DNA of 64,000 bases from Candidatus Hydrogenedentota bacterium (lineage in GTDB: Bacteria; Hydrogenedentota; Hydrogenedentia; Hydrogenedentales; JAEUWI01): contig JAHBVV010000032.1 of NCBI GenBank assembly GCA_019637335.1, positions 19,550-83,549 on the forward strand. Direction: 5' to 3'. This document shows, in pieces, positions 8,201-23,200 of the stretch; the stretch's first letter is position 1; each line of letters opens with the position of its first letter. The translations under genes and the position numbers were made by a program. The notes below the pieces were generated by a model. The model ran no database searches and was not told where the DNA came from. It saw nothing but the letters and a program-made list of their open reading frames with translations.

Positions 8201-11200
8201 GTAGGAAGCAAGCAGATTCGCTCCATCGCCGCCCTGGGAGCTGTGGATGGTGGAAATACGCTCCAGTTCGTCGTAGGCGTGGGTCACCGTGCGCCCAGCG
8301 GGATAGGTGGTGGACTCCCGATCGCCCGTCAACCCATAGGTGTGGCTGATGGTCTTGGTGAAACCATCCGCCGCGAACTCAATCGTCTCCGACCGCATGT
8401 TCGACATGGAGTCGAAGGTGCGCGTCACCGTGGCGAAGTCGTTCGCGGCTACAGTGGTGTTGGAGAGGCTGTCGTATTGGTAGCTCTCGAAGGTAGCGCC
8501 CTGGATGGACCCTTGCGGGTCGTCCGGCGTGATGGTCTTGTCCGTGAGGCGATTCAGGGCGTCGTACGTCGAGACGATTGCCGTCAAATTCGCGTCGAGC
8601 TTGTGCTTCACATTGCCGAAGCTGTCGTAGGTGTAGTCCACCTCGGTGGCGTCGGCGAAGACGACCTTGTCCAGCCGGTCGAGGGCGTCGTAGACGTTGG
8701 TCGTCCGGTTGCCGTTGGGGTCCTCCTGCCACGCCAGCCGGGAGTTGTCGTCCCACCCTTGCTCGGTCGTCACGTCTGCCGGGTATTCCGGGGCAATGCG
8801 GGTGGTCTTCAGGAGCCGGCTGAGGCCGTCGTATTCGAACCGGGAAACGTTGTCCTCGGCGTCCTTCGCATAGACCACATTGCCACGGGAATCGTACTTT
8901 GCCACGGTGACGTGGCCCGCGTTGTTCTCCGTCTGGATGGGCCGGTTCAGTTCGTCATAGGTCACGTCCACATAGTAGACCGCGTCCGGGTCGCCCACGT
9001 CCGATTTTGCCGTCTCCGTCGTACGGGTCACATTGCCGTTGTCGTCCAGAGCCAGCGCGATCTGGTTGCCCTTGGCGTCGGTGGTCGTGATCAGGCGGTA
9101 GGCGGTGTCGTATTCATACTCCGTGGCGTGCCCGTTCGCGTTGATCACCCGCTCGATTGTGCTGTTGAGGTTGTAGACGGTCTCCACGGTGGATACACCG
9201 CCCAGGAACGCCGTTTGCGCGTCCGGATCGAAGTACGCCACCTGGTTGTGGGTCTTCCGATTGAGATTGTCGTAAACGTTCGTCGTTTCCGCCATGCGCG
9301 TCAGGGTGGCGCGGTGCGTGTCCAGCGTGGCGTCGGCGCCATCCGCCGGCACGGTGGAAGTATCCTCGCTCACTTCGCCCCAGAGGATGGTACGCGTTAT
9401 GTTGCCGTTCTCATCGTAAGAGAATTCCGTCACGTTACCCATGGGGTCCGTGACGTAATGCAGGCGATTGAAGCCGTCATACTGGTTGTAGGTGATACGG
9501 TCGGGCTCCGTGCCGGACGGCTCCTGCGTCACCTGGCGGGCATTCCCGTTAGCGTCGTAGGTGTACCGGATGGTGAGGGTATCGTCCTGCGTGGCCGGAT
9601 CCCCCCGTGTTTCCGCGACGACCAGTTGTCGCGTGTTGTATTCGTAGGTCGTATAGTTCAGCGGCTCGTTCCCCGCCACGGCCTCGCCCGACCACTGCAC
9701 GGTCGGATTCTCGTTCCGGTCGTAGTCCGTGTGGGTGTGGATGAACTCGCCCTCTTCCACCTCCTCCAGGATGTCCGTGGGGCTATTGAGCGTGTTGTAG
9801 CGGATTTCCCGGACAATCACCTCATTCGAATCGTCGTCCGTGCCCTCCTCGTCGAAGTTCTCCGTGTAGGTATAGCGGAGGTTGTTGTTGCCGTCATATT
9901 TGAAAACCGTCTCTCGGGCACGGTTTACGGCGCCGGTCACGGTGGGCGTGCGCTCCAAGACCAGGCGATCGCGGTGGTCAAAACGGCGCTCCGCCGTGTT
10001 CCCATTGGGGTCGGTGATGGCCTCCGCCAGCCCGCGGGCATTGGGCACGTAGACCGTGGTGAGGTTCAGCCCGTCGTCATCGATGACCTGCTGCACGAGG
10101 TAGCCGTCACTCCGATAGCCGTAGGTATCCACACGCGGCGGCCCGGTCTCGCCCACCGGGTGTGTATGGGAGGTCATCTGGCCGAACGCGTTATAACCAA
10201 ACGACTCCGTGAGGCCGTTGATGGCGTAGGTCCGGGTTAGTGGGTTGCCCTCCGTTGTGTGCGTGGTGAGGGTTTCATTACCGCGACCATCCCGATAGCG
10301 CGCGACGAAGCGGCTGTGGTTCCCGTGGTTGCCAAAGCCCTCCGCGTAGTCCCACTCCTGTGTGATGGGGGCGCCACCGCCCGCCAGATAGTGGGACGCC
10401 GTTCGCATATTCCCCACGGTCCACCAGGCCGGCTCCGTTTCGCTGCCCGCGCCGCCATAGGTGAAGGTCTCGTAGTCCCCGCCGGGATAGTCGATGCGGG
10501 TGACCAGGCTGGTATCGCCTTGATAGCTGTAGGTCGTCTCGAAATAGTCCGACGGGTCCGTCGGCAACGCGGAGAACGCCGTCGTCTCGTCCGCGTTCTC
10601 GCGCGGGGCCGCGTAGACCCGTTCCGAGCGTGTGCGGTTCTTGTCGTCGAAGACGGTGACGCGAATATTCCCCTCTGGATCGTTGACCGTCACCCGCCAC
10701 ATGGCGTCCGCCTCGCCAAGAAGTTCATACGAGAAGTTATATACGCCGTCTCCATAAATCTGCCGGGTCACCCGGTTTTTCATGAAGTCCGCGGAGGCTG
10801 TGTCGTAATCGTTGTCCAGATAGACTTGGCCGTTGCCGTCCGTGATGGTATCGATGAGGTCGGTCCCTGGTACGTAACTGTAGCGGTTCACCGTCCAGCC
10901 GCGGCTGTCGCGTACGGTCGTCAGCTGGTCACCGTCGTAGGAGTAATACACCGAACGCCCGGTGAAATCCGTCACCCGGCTGATGCGCCCAGTATCGTAA
11001 TAGCGGATCCGGTAGCTTCGGCCGGCCGTATCAACGACTCTCGAGAGGCGCGCCGAGCCATCCTCCAGCTCCTCGTAGTGGAAATCCATCTGGTTACCAA
11101 AGCGGTCCTTGATGTGTCGCAATCGCCCCCGCTTGCCTCCGGAAGACGCATCCAGCGGATAGAACTCGTACACCGTCTTGTCGGCGTAGGTCATTCTGAC

Positions 11201-14200
11201 CCAGCCCGATAGGTTCTCGGAATCCTCCATCGTGATCTGGGTCGGATAATCCCCGTTCGTCCACGGCCCCGATGCGCCCTCGCGCTCCCAGATCTCCTCG
11301 CGCCCGCTCCGGCCATCATGGACCAGAATTCTCCGCCCATCGTTCTGGCGCCGGACCCACACATTGTAAGCATAATCCCACTGCTCGCCAATCGGATTCC
11401 GCTCCGCCTTGATGTTCTGAAGCTGTTCCTGAACAATCTCCGCCGGTCCGACAAACTGCCGGACACCCGTGTTGTTCCGGGCATGCTTCGATCGGTAGAC
11501 CCTGGACCAGTCAAAGTCGAACCCCGGGCTCGAAACCCGAAGATCCGTCATGTTCTCCGTAAACTCACCAGAGAACTGATAGACAGGATCGCCGGCCGCG
11601 CCGTTCGAGGCAATACCCCCATGTTCTGCTCCCGTACCGTGCATCCCGTCGGGACTGTAGCTTGCGGGATTTTCATCGCTTGACGCCAGCTCGAATCCCT
11701 CCACTGCACCATGAATAACACGGAACCGTATATCCTGCGCCGCGCGCAGAACACCATTCTTGTAAAGTTGAAATGTAGCGGTGACATCGTGGGGAATACT
11801 CTGCTCGGGAATGTTATACGCGAGGGCATAAACCCCGAGACCATCGAGGTCGCTAAGCTTGAAGCGGTCTACGATTACCGTTGCGAGGTCGACCGAGTAC
11901 TGAGGGGACGCCGAAGGGCTGGCCGAGAATCGGCGAGTCCAGGCATTCGTGGCAAAAAACAACAACTCGGGGCTGGTGTCCTGTTCGATTGAGACTTCCC
12001 ATTTGTCCCTTTGAAGGGCCTCCCCAAGTTCTCCCACATCCGTGACTTCGAAGCCGATTCGTCGAGCGAGCATATGAACGCTCTCCGGCAAATACTGTTC
12101 CCGCGACAAGTCGGGAACGTTGACCAATTGAACGACTCCCTCCGGATTCGCCTCCGGAACACCGTCTCCGTCGGTATCGAGAGCAACAATGAACCCTGGA
12201 ACGTCGATCGGCTCGAACAATGCGCCTACATTCCAGTTTCTGCTCGTCGGCAGGGAAATCGGGTTAGTAGACATGTCCTGGAGATCACCGGTCCACCCAA
12301 CAAACGTGAAGCCTATGTCCGGAACTGCTTCCAGGGAAATCGTCTCATTGCAATCATATATCGCGTAGTTGCTATTTCTGGATATGACGCCGCCCTCAGA
12401 CGTTTCCAGGTCCACGTCAACAACATTTCTGCAATTCGCCTCAAACACGGCCCGAAACCAATTTATCTCGGGATGTTCAACGATTTGGCAGGAGGTTAAC
12501 TCCAGGCGTTTGCTGGTTGAAAAGGGTACGTTTTCCCGATTGTGGTATGCCAGTTCCCAGTACTTGAACTTGTACCCGGGTCTCGGCGTCGCTACGAGTG
12601 TAACAGTTTCATGGATTGGGTAAATCCCTGCTCCTTCGACCGTGCCACCAGGCGTCGCGGTGGCCGACACCTGCATTTCGCGCCCGTCTGGCCGAAGTGT
12701 ATAGGTTACATCTCGGCCTTCAGAGGTGTCTACATACGAAACGGACTCCACCTCCAAGCCGTGCTCCGGAGCAAGTGCAACTTTGCCCCAAAACGTAGAA
12801 CCCGAGCTACTGTGGGCATCTCCGATTGTCAGGTACTCTCCCTCCTCGAGTACCCAACCTGCACGCTCCCCGTCGAGGGATAGGCGAGTTCCTCCGACAA
12901 TTGTCAGGTGGTTTCGAGTCAATTGCAGGGTTAAGTCAAGATAGGGAGGGCGCGAGCCATCATAGTACGAAGAATTGGGAGCCAGGCACGTAACAGGACT
13001 TGTTGTTCCACAGGCGGTTTCAAGCGTAGTATTCACTGGGGGGTTTCTGATGTAAGATACCCAGCACCGGAAAGTCTCCAAATCGACGCGCCCGTGACGC
13101 AGATCGACGTCGTAAGCGACGAATCCGCTCCCCAGCCATTGGTGGCATTCCGTTTCCGAAGGTAACACCGTCACTGAATCCGTCCCTAGTATTATCAGGC
13201 TATTTTCCTCCCCCAGGGGAAGGCCCCCGTTCAAGGGAAGGCCTATCGTCTTTGCTCCGGGAACTTCTACAGTTACCTCGGGAATTGGATGATCGTAGTA
13301 GTACGTCCAACCACAATATCGGGCGGTACCCTCGTGGCAAAAGTCATGCCTTGGATTCCACCTTGAGTAAGTATACATTTCATACCACGGACGACAGTCG
13401 TGCGATACCGTACGCTTTGGTGCGGGAGTGAGTATCGGTGGCGATGGAGGGGCGGTCGAGTCGCCTGTTATCCAGTAGCCAATGTTGATGGTTGCTTCCG
13501 GGTTCGACTGGCCCGTGTACGCATATACGGGCGCAACCGTAATATCGCTTGTCAGCCGAGGAATGGTAAGAATCTGCGTATCACCACTTATGTCGCCGGT
13601 CCAGTACAGAAAAGTGTAGTCGGGAATACCCGGCGCGGCTAGAACGACCCGAGTTCCAGCCTCATATACCGGTCCTGGGCTTGGGTACATAGTCACGGGA
13701 TGTGAGTTCACCAGGACCAGATTACCGAAAGATTCGCGCATCCATCCAGGAATATCGATCCGGAAAGTCCTGCCAGTTGATACGAATACAGCCTCAACAT
13801 AGACGTCATTCGGGGGCATGTCGAACTCCCAGATCACGTCTTCTGAGCCAGGCGAAGAGGATCGCCACTCAAGAAGCTCCATGCCATCGCCGGGAAGAGC
13901 AACGAGTTTCACCCGCTCTCCGGCGATGTATCCATTCTTATTGGGCGAGCGCCATATCGTGCCTTCACCGATGGAACGTGTAGATACCGAATACTTCGTT
14001 TGCTTAAACACTGCCCATACTATATAAGGCGCGGTCGTAATTGCGGTGGTGATGGACCCATCCGCAGGGCTGCTCTTTGTCGCCTTACCCGAGTCCCCGC
14101 TCAACCGTGCGGTTTTCTGCGCACTGAGAGAAATATCCCCTTGCCAGTGGTCAAACTCCCACCCGGGATCTGGAATTGGCGTGAATGTGACTACGTCACC

Positions 14201-17200
14201 AAGCTTGTATCCCTCGGGCTTATATGGCTGAATTTCAAACGTGCCGCCAGGCATGGCACCCGGCGGTGGGATCTGAATCTTGACCAACGGAGCAAAAAAC
14301 GCCTTAAGTTGCTTGTTGCTGTTTATTAATATTTGGATCGAGGGCGAATCGCTACCATCTACATCATCACCTTCCCAGTGATCGAACTCCCAGCCTTCCG
14401 CAGGAGAGGCGATCACCGTAACGGACGCTCCAGACGCATAATTGTCAAAGACTGGAGTCACGCTTCCACCGTCTCCCGCGACGACATTCAGTGAGTACCA
14501 AACGCCATCCGGCTCGAATGTTGCGTGCACCGACATATCCGCCGACATTTCCGACACGGTGTGAGTAATGTCGGTGCTCGTGATGTCCCCAGACCACCCG
14601 GAAAAGAGCCACCCTTTGGCGGGCTCAGCGGTGAAGATGACCTCGGCGTCTTTGTCGAATCGGGTGATTCCCGGCGCGGGTATAACATTGCCCTCACCGG
14701 TCTGGGTGAGCGTGAGGGTGACCTTGTCGTCGGAATCCGGTTCATTGCGGAACACGGCCGTGATTTCCGTGCTTTCGGTCACAGGCGGCAGGGGGCCGGT
14801 GACGACATCGACTCCGGCTGCGTCGTTAACAATCCAGTGGTCGAACACCCACCCGCTTGCGGGCGTTTGCGTGGCGGTAACGCTTGCTCCCGGAGGCAGA
14901 TATTCCTCGAAGGGCCCGTCCGAGGCAACGAGGTCGCGGTCATTGGATTCGAGGCCCGCGGAGTGGGCGAGATGTACGGCGCCCTCGCCGACGACATTCG
15001 CCGCGAAGCGGAAATGCGTGCCGCCCGGAAGGAATACGGCGACAATGTCGTGGGCGGCGTCCATGGTGATGCTCTGGGGGGCGTCGCTGTAGATGGGGCT
15101 CCCGTCGACGATCCAGTGGTCCAGATGCCGGAAACCGTCTTCCACGGCGGACACGGTCACTACGGTGGCCGGTTCCTGGGTGTGGGCCGGGTCCGGGTAG
15201 AACTCGTATCCTCCGGGTTCTGCGATGACGCGGCCAGGCGGGTTGAGGGAAACGGACCCGCCCCCGAAGCTGCGGACGGTGAGAGCGAAGGAGGGTATAT
15301 AGACCGCGGTGAGTTCGGTGTTCTCCGTGAGGGGGAAGGTCTCTTCGTGGTTTGTGCTGTTGTGGATGCTCCCACCTTCCCAGTGGTCGAATCGGTAGTC
15401 ACTGTCGAGCAGGTCTACGGCCCGAACGGTGACATTTTGGTCCGCGCGGAAGGGATTGAAATACTCGACGCGCTGGCCGGGCGCCTCATCTCCGTTGATG
15501 GGGTCGGGCGTGAACTCTATCCGGCCGGTTCCGGCGGGGTTGATATTTACCGTGAGCACATGAGGATCCAACCTGTAGACCGGATCAACAGTCCAATCGT
15601 CGGTCATGTCCAGGACGAGGGGGACGTCCCCGCTCTCCGTCGGCACGCCTCCCGAGCCGACGTATTCCCAATGGTCCAGGGCATAACCCAGTTCCGGGGC
15701 GGGGGACAAGGAGGTGGTTGCCCCGTTCAGGATGTAGTAGCGTGTGGCTGCGCCGTCGGTAGTTGGGAAGGACACGGACAGGAGGTCTTCCGGCGGGTTG
15801 ACGGTAAAGGTGGCGGAGCCGCGGAGAGCATAGTCCCCGCCGGGCACGGGGTAGCCGTAGTCATCGCGCACCTCGAGCGAGTGGAAATCGTGTGTACCCA
15901 CGGCGCTCAGTGTCAGGTGGTCCGTCACGGTGATGTCGATTGCCGGATCCCGGCTCCCATCAAAAGGTTGCCCGCTGCCGCTCCAGTGACTGAAGCAGAC
16001 ACCGTCGTCGAAGTTGACAAGCTGATGGTCGGGAATCGTGAGTGTGACGGTATTGCCTGTTGCGACGGCAATGGTCCGCGTGGAACCATTGTCTCCAATG
16101 ATAAAGCCGTTGTCCACGTACACTTCGGGCGTGAAGTAGGGCGTGGGGAACTCCAGCGTGAGGATGGACTCACCGACGAAGTCGGCTTCGATGTGCTTGT
16201 CGCCGTCCATGGAGAAGGTGTAAGCGCCATTGAGCAGTTCCACGGGAGTTCCGTTGACACGCAGTTCGTCGACGAGCATGCCGGTTCCCGGTAGGGGCGT
16301 TATGGTGACCTCGGCGCCTCCCTCAATACATCCATAGGTGCTATCCGCCACGAAACAGTCGTCCGGCGCGGGCGTTACGAGGATGGTGCAGCCGTGATCC
16401 GGGGGCAACACCGTGCCGCCCGCGCCAGAGACGGACGCGGATAGTCGGTAGCGAGACACAAGATCGGGGCAGGCATCCGTGTCGATGGCCACGGTCGCGC
16501 CCTTTTCGGGGCTTTCCAGCGCCCGGACAGCGGGAGAGTTCGCGTCAAAGTGGACATCACTTACCTCAACAAGGTCGCCACTCCCGATGCCGGGACACCG
16601 AACCAAAGGATAGAGGTTGCGCACCTGGGTGCAGCGGAGATCAACTCGCGAGAGATTCTCCAGGCTGGAGAGCCCGTTCAATGCGACGCCTTGTGTGACG
16701 GAGTCCGCCATCTCTTCAACAGTCCCGAACAGCAGATCGTATAGGCCGGTGTCTGCCAGATAGATTTCCTCCAGGGCCACAAGTGCCACGGCCCCATCCA
16801 GCGCTCCTGGCTCATCGAGCGGATTACCCGAGAGATCGAGGCTTAAGAGTAGGTCGCCATCGTCCAGGTGGGACAGTCGGGTCACCTGATTATCCCGCAA
16901 TGATAGTCTTGCGAGCAGCGGTGGCTGGGTCAGGGGATATAGCTCGGAAACGGAGTGCCCGTTGAGATTAACCTCCTGCGTTGTGCGAAAATATTCCACT
17001 CCCCGCAGGCTGGCGACGCTTTCGCACGACTCGCAGTCCCAATTGAGAACCACGGGCGCCGCATCCAGATCCATCGAATAGAATGCGCCCTCTGGCCGCC
17101 CAATACTGCTTCGCACGAGAAATTCAAGTTCGCTATCCACGAACGGTGGCTGGAAATCGCCGGTGCGGGCGCTCATGCCATAGTCGTCAATCCAGACCGC

Positions 17201-20200
17201 GTTCGGGTAATAATTGTCGAACTCATCCAGATACACAATGTGGATAGAGGTGATAGCGGACGAATCCAAAGGCGCCACTGGCGGGTCACGTTCGATCAGC
17301 TTGTCCTGGCTCCTCCAGGCGTCTGGCGGCCCCGAAGTGGCCGAATCCCAATCGTAGTCGCCTTTCGCGCCGCCGGGCTCTCCCTCTCCACGGATCCACA
17401 CTTGCCGAAGTTTACCGTAGGTTTCGATGTAGACGTTGTACCACGCTCCGGGATCGAGCGGTTCAGCGAGGGGAAACTCCACCTGCTCCACATCGTCAGA
17501 CCCGAAGGCGCCCCAACGTTCAACGAGCGTAATCTTGTTAGGGAAGATCTTCACCGTACTTGATATGGTTTCGTCCGCCGCACGCGTACGAAACGCCGCG
17601 CATATACTGTCCGCCAGTTTCTCGCCTTCTTGCCAGTCGGGATCCTCGTTGAAGCGAAGAGCGACATTGAGCCGGTTGTTCGGGGCCGTCATTGGGCGCT
17701 GGACGATGGCCACGTCTGTGAGATTCGGCGGAGCTTGCGCGTTTACGGTCAGGTATGCGTTTAACGTGTCGTCGCTCGCCACGACGATACCCGTTCGCAG
17801 CCATTCACCAGAACCCTCGACCGTCCAATCACCATCCGAGAACGCGCCGGGGTATGAGAGCTCAAAGTCATCCACAACCCCGTATGCGGGAAAAGATTCG
17901 TCTGCGTAGACGTGAACAGTCTCCGTGGCGACAAAAGTGTTGACACCGTCCCCCGCCACAAGTGTGACTGTATAGGCGCCAGGCGCGTTGTACTCATGGG
18001 TTTCTTGCTGGCTGCCCGCTTGCAGGCCAGACCCGTCCCCGAAGTCCCATGACCAAGACGTTATGGTTGTAGGAGCACTCGAGTTTATCTGGCAGTTCTC
18101 GGTGAATCGTAACGGAATCGTTCCGGTACCCGTGGCTTCTAATACTTCCACGGTAAACGCCGGGAGTACTTGATCACTAAATCGGACGGGGAGACGCACG
18201 CTATGGAGCGCATTCGCTATGCTCTCAGCCTCCGTACCTATGCGAAGCGTCACATAGTGGTCGGTATTCGGGGAAGCGAAGGTCTTCGTCTCCACCAGAT
18301 TCGAGGCAAAATCCGTACTTTCAAAAACGCCATCGTCATCAAAATCCCACTCGCGAACCTCGTAGGGCAGATTCCCAGCAATTGAGGAATCCCGTAGCGT
18401 AATGCTGCCTTGGAAGCCATTCTGCGTCCAGGTGAACTGAGGGATGGGGTCAGTGAGGAAACTGACTTCCTGAGATGTCCTCGAGGTTCCATTGTGGCCG
18501 ATGGCCGTCAAAGTCACCGTATAGTTGCCCGGACGAGCGTACTCATGTGCCGCGTCTCCCGAATCGGGATTCGCCGGGACATGATCTATAGTCACTCCGC
18601 TTCCGTCGCCGAAATTCCACAGATAGCGAACAACCGAATCCGCATTTGCCGTGGTATTGTCAAAAACCACTTCTCCGGGAAGGCTAATCCCATTGAGATC
18701 TGTTTGGATCACAAAATCGGCGACGGGCGCGGCAGTCACATATATGCTTCTGGTTGATTCGATCGTATTCTCATTGGGAGTGCCTGGACTCAGCAACAGG
18801 CGCAGGGTTACGTTATATTGTGTGCCGGCCTCGAGCTCGAAGGTAGCCCCCGACGTAACATCGCCTGTCGCAATATCGTCGACGAGCCAGGTTCGACTCA
18901 CGTTCCCGCCGCCGATATAGGTCCGATCTTCAGCATGTACGCGATACACATCGGGAGAACTTCCGACCTGTTCACCCTGGCGTAGCGTGAAGAATGGCGT
19001 AACATCGGGCTTACGATTCTGCCCGATGATGTCTCCGATCACTTGTTCCTCACAACTCTTTAGGGCAAAAAGGCAGTCGATATAGTTGGACTCTGCCACT
19101 AGCACGTACTGGTTGGACATGCTCCCGACGGCACAATCTATCCGGCACAATCCTGCGTACTCGGAATAGCATCCTTGCCAACGGCTAACTCTCCATGGAG
19201 AGTTCTCTACGCTGGGTAAATTCTCTATGCAGCCAACACATTTGGCGTAGTCTAGCGCGCAAGACTCATACGCCATTAAACCTGCCCATTTCCCTTCTAA
19301 ACGTTTGGAACATGGCTTGCCTAATGATGCGGGCGCGTCGCCATACATCTCCAACACGGTTGAGTTGCTCGGTCGGTAGTGCTCCTGGCTCTTGGGCTCA
19401 TAGATAGCCCCGCGATATCCCAGAGGCATTGCCGCACCAGAAAGCTCGGTCACCTCGCCGAAGGGCAGGTATTCCATGCTGGATAGCCTGGCCGCATTTC
19501 CATCATAAGCCCGCCGGATGCTTCCCTTGATATCGTGAACGTAGTATGCCGCCTGGCTGCTTTCGGGCTCATTAGCGTCAAGATGTCCGAGAACTGTCGT
19601 CGATGGCGCCATCGGATTAAGCGGCACGAAGGTCAAGCGCGTACTACCGCTTGAGGCGCTCTTCAATGCCGTGGCGTTGTGTAGGACTTCCATTCCCGCT
19701 GGAAAGCCACCGAGCCCCCATTGGAAGAAGGATATCTCGTTGGGGACGTCATGCCGCCTTCTCTTTGTGTCTCCCCGGTGACTGTAACTTACGTCCTGCT
19801 CTCCAGGAAAGTCACTCGTGAAGGAGGTCGGTTGTAAGCCCTCTGTGTACGTGTAGTGTGCATAGTGCGTGCCGTCCGTCTTCGATACGACCCGACCCCA
19901 GCCGTCGTAGATGTAGGAGACCGGCGTACCGCCATTGGAAGTCACCGTCGCCAGCTTATTGTCTTCGTCGTAGGTAAAAGATTGGCTTTCAAGTACGCCG
20001 TTTACATTACTTACTACGCGAGTCAAGAGATTATTGGCGGGGTCGTACGTGTACCTATAGGTTGCGACAAATGAGCCGCCCGCGCCCCGACGAGTGGCTT
20101 CCGTCAATCGCTGGCGGACATCATAGTCATATACCCACCCGGATCCATCAAGCCTCGATTCCTCAAGCAGTTCTCCGGCAGCATTGTAGATATACTGGAA

Positions 20201-23200
20201 GCGCTCGACCAGCGCCGCGCCACTCGTATGTCGTATTTCAATGACTCGCTTATTGTCGTCGTAGGTGTAGGACGTAGTCATTCCATTGGGGGCTGTGGAC
20301 GCCTTCAGATCTCCCTCGCCGTTGTATTCGAAAGTCCACACCTTTCCGCCCGGGGCCTCAATTCGACTCACCTTCCCGTGGATTTGCTCATAGCGATATG
20401 CAATATCGTTCCCGAAATAATCATTGAGATTTGCAACACGCCCCATGCTGTCATATGTATAACGCATTTGTGCGCCGTATGGGTCCCGTATTTGCGCTAC
20501 TCGCCCCAGAACGTCGTAAGTGATTCGCAATCCGTGATTCGGGTCCAGCCAATCGGTGATTTCCGTGGTGCGGCCCTTGACATCATATTTCATGCCTACG
20601 CTTGCCACACTACTTCCGTTACTATACGATGTTGTGGCGAGACGCCCCAGATCGTCGTAGGTATGTTCTATTGGATTATCTGTACCGGTGGGGCCCGCAG
20701 CGGCGGCAATGCGCCTGCCATAATCATCATACGTAAAATGCTTTTCCCGACCCGCCTGATTAACCTCGGACATGAGGCGATTTGCCTCGTCGTAGCTATA
20801 CGTAGTTGTGTTGTTTCTCTCATCAGTCAATTCAATGAGACGGTCTTTCGCATTGTCGTAGGAGAATTGCTTGCCGCCAAATTCGTCCGTTGTCGTGGCG
20901 ATTCGCATGAAAGCGTCGTAGGTGTGGGTGGCGTCATTTCCCGATACGTTCGTCTCCGAAAGCACATTCCCGTAGCTGTCGTATGTAAAGGGTGTGCTTA
21001 TTGCGCCATCGCTTCGAGAGAGTAGTCGGCCCATCGAATCATACGTGAGGCTTATCACTTGCCCTGAAGGCTCTTCACGGCTCGTCAACCGACCCAAGAG
21101 ATCGTAATCGTATAGCGTAGTTCCCGTCGAGTCTGTACTCGAAATGAGTTGCCCACTCGCGCTGTATGCGAGTACCCGCTCGCTACCATCCGGGTGTATC
21201 TCTCGCACAAGATTGCCGTGAACATCGTATTCGTACTCGGTCACTCCCCAAAGCGAGTCCGTCTTCCTGGCAATCAGTCCCATCGAGCCAAGACATGTCT
21301 GGCATCCGCTCGTATCGAACTCGAATTGGGTTATGGCGCCAAGACTATCGTATTCAACGACAGCATTGCCGAAATCGTCGTAAATGCGCGATACGGCATA
21401 TCCTCCCGGCGCTGTTTCATTAATGACATTCCCCATCTCGTCGTAAGTAAACGTCGTGTCATTACCCAAAGGGTCTGTGATTGTGACAATTTGCCCGTAA
21501 CTATCGTACGTGTAGGTTGTGCCGTCTATAACTCCGGTCTCCAAGGCATTCTCGATGCGACCGTTGGCGTCGTACGTGATGGCAACGCTGGTCCCGTCGC
21601 GGCGAGTGATACTGCTGGGCAGCGCGTCGTCCGCACTGGCGTAGGTGAGCGTCTTGCCATAGCCGCTTACATCCGTGGTAACGGTGGCGCGCCCGTAAGC
21701 GTCGTGGGTATAGTCCGCGAGTACAACTGACCCGGGCCCTACAATCTGCTCCAGGGTGTAACCGTCTGTTCCATAGAGGTAAGTCCATCTTTCGAAGGTC
21801 GTGGCTGTCCCACTCGCGTAATAGTCGACGTGCCATGGCATGCCGGTAGCCCCTACGGGGGTGTAGACGTATTTGCTCAGCGGCGTGCTCTCGTCGTAGG
21901 TGATGACACTGGCTATGTAGGTGCTCAAGCTCCTTTGGTAAACCGTGCTAAGTCCGTCGGCTGTATTAATGGAAATCTGGCTGGCCAGGTAGCCCAACCC
22001 TGAAGCATAAGAGAACGACCATACGAGGTCGGTCGGCGCTGAGTTTTTGTCCGTAAGCTGCGTGAGGTAACGTGAAGCGGGCACGGAGCCGTGGGTGTCG
22101 TAGGTATAGGTAACAGGATTCTCGCCCGGATCTTCCACAGCCACCAGTTCATCATTGCCGTTATAGGTATAGATAAACGCGGCCAGCACTGTGGTGTCCT
22201 TCTTGAGCGATGCTTGCGAAATGAGGTTTCCGGTGTATGTGAATTCCAGGTACCGTGGATCATCGATTGGTGCGTAAGCCTTAATGAGCTTACCGACTCC
22301 CACCACATCGTCGTATTCCAGCGTGATCTGGTTCCCATGGCTGTCGACGATAGCTTCCAACCGCGCATAACGATCCGTGGTCGTGGTGGGCATAGAGAAT
22401 TCGTACCGTCCATTGTCCGCGCGCCACAATATGTACGTACCTGCGGCCTTGTTGCGGACCAAAACCTGGCGCTTCTCTTCGGGATAAACAGCAATGGAGC
22501 GGTAGTAGATATCCTCGCTGGCGGTGCTGTCGGTGGGACTCCGGGCAAAGGTTCGAGCCTCGCCTGTCTCGTCGTAGACGATGACCGTGAGTGGGTAGCC
22601 GCCCACCGTGGGCGTAGAGGTGGTCAGGTGGACGTTAAGGTTGTGGGTCCAGCCAGATCCGATGTTGTTACTCCACGGTTTGGCTGGGTCCGTGTATTCA
22701 GACGTGGCAAAGCCTGCCTTGCACAGGTAGTGGCGGGTGAAGGCCAATTGCAGGTCGCCGCGTACCGGCGCCCGAACATCGGAAATCGCCAATTGGACCG
22801 TGGCGCCGGAAGGGATGACGGAGAGAAAGCCACCCGGCACCAATACGCCCGAATGGGCGATGCCGCCGGTCGCCGTATCCGGCGCGCCCGGCATGCCCGT
22901 CTGCGGTATGTGTCGCGTATCGCCGTCCCACGGATCCCAAGCATGCACCAGTGAGCCTTGGCTCGACTGAGGAAGGGACGACAGAGCCACCGTTTGGGGG
23001 CCCGGTGGGGGAGGTGGCGGAGCGTTGTTGTCATTGGAGCTGCCCGTGCCGCCCCGGGCGCCCTTGAGCGTATCCAAGTCCAGGACGGTTAGGGCGGCCA
23101 GGCTCTCATTCCCCTGATACTCGATTAGGGCCTTGCCATTCCACCGCGCTAGAAAATCCGCCAGCGCCATGGGCGCAGGGTCCGCGCCGTTGTCAGATAC

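Noticed and set aside
6011..10240. 1409-codon plus-strand frame
   Set aside because: It lies entirely opposite the YD-repeat region of the giant Rhs gene. Its Val/Arg/Gly-rich content mirrors the repeats and no SD precedes it.
14525..16294. 589-codon plus-strand frame
   Set aside because: Opposite the InlB-type repeats of the giant gene; an antisense artefact of GC-rich codon use.
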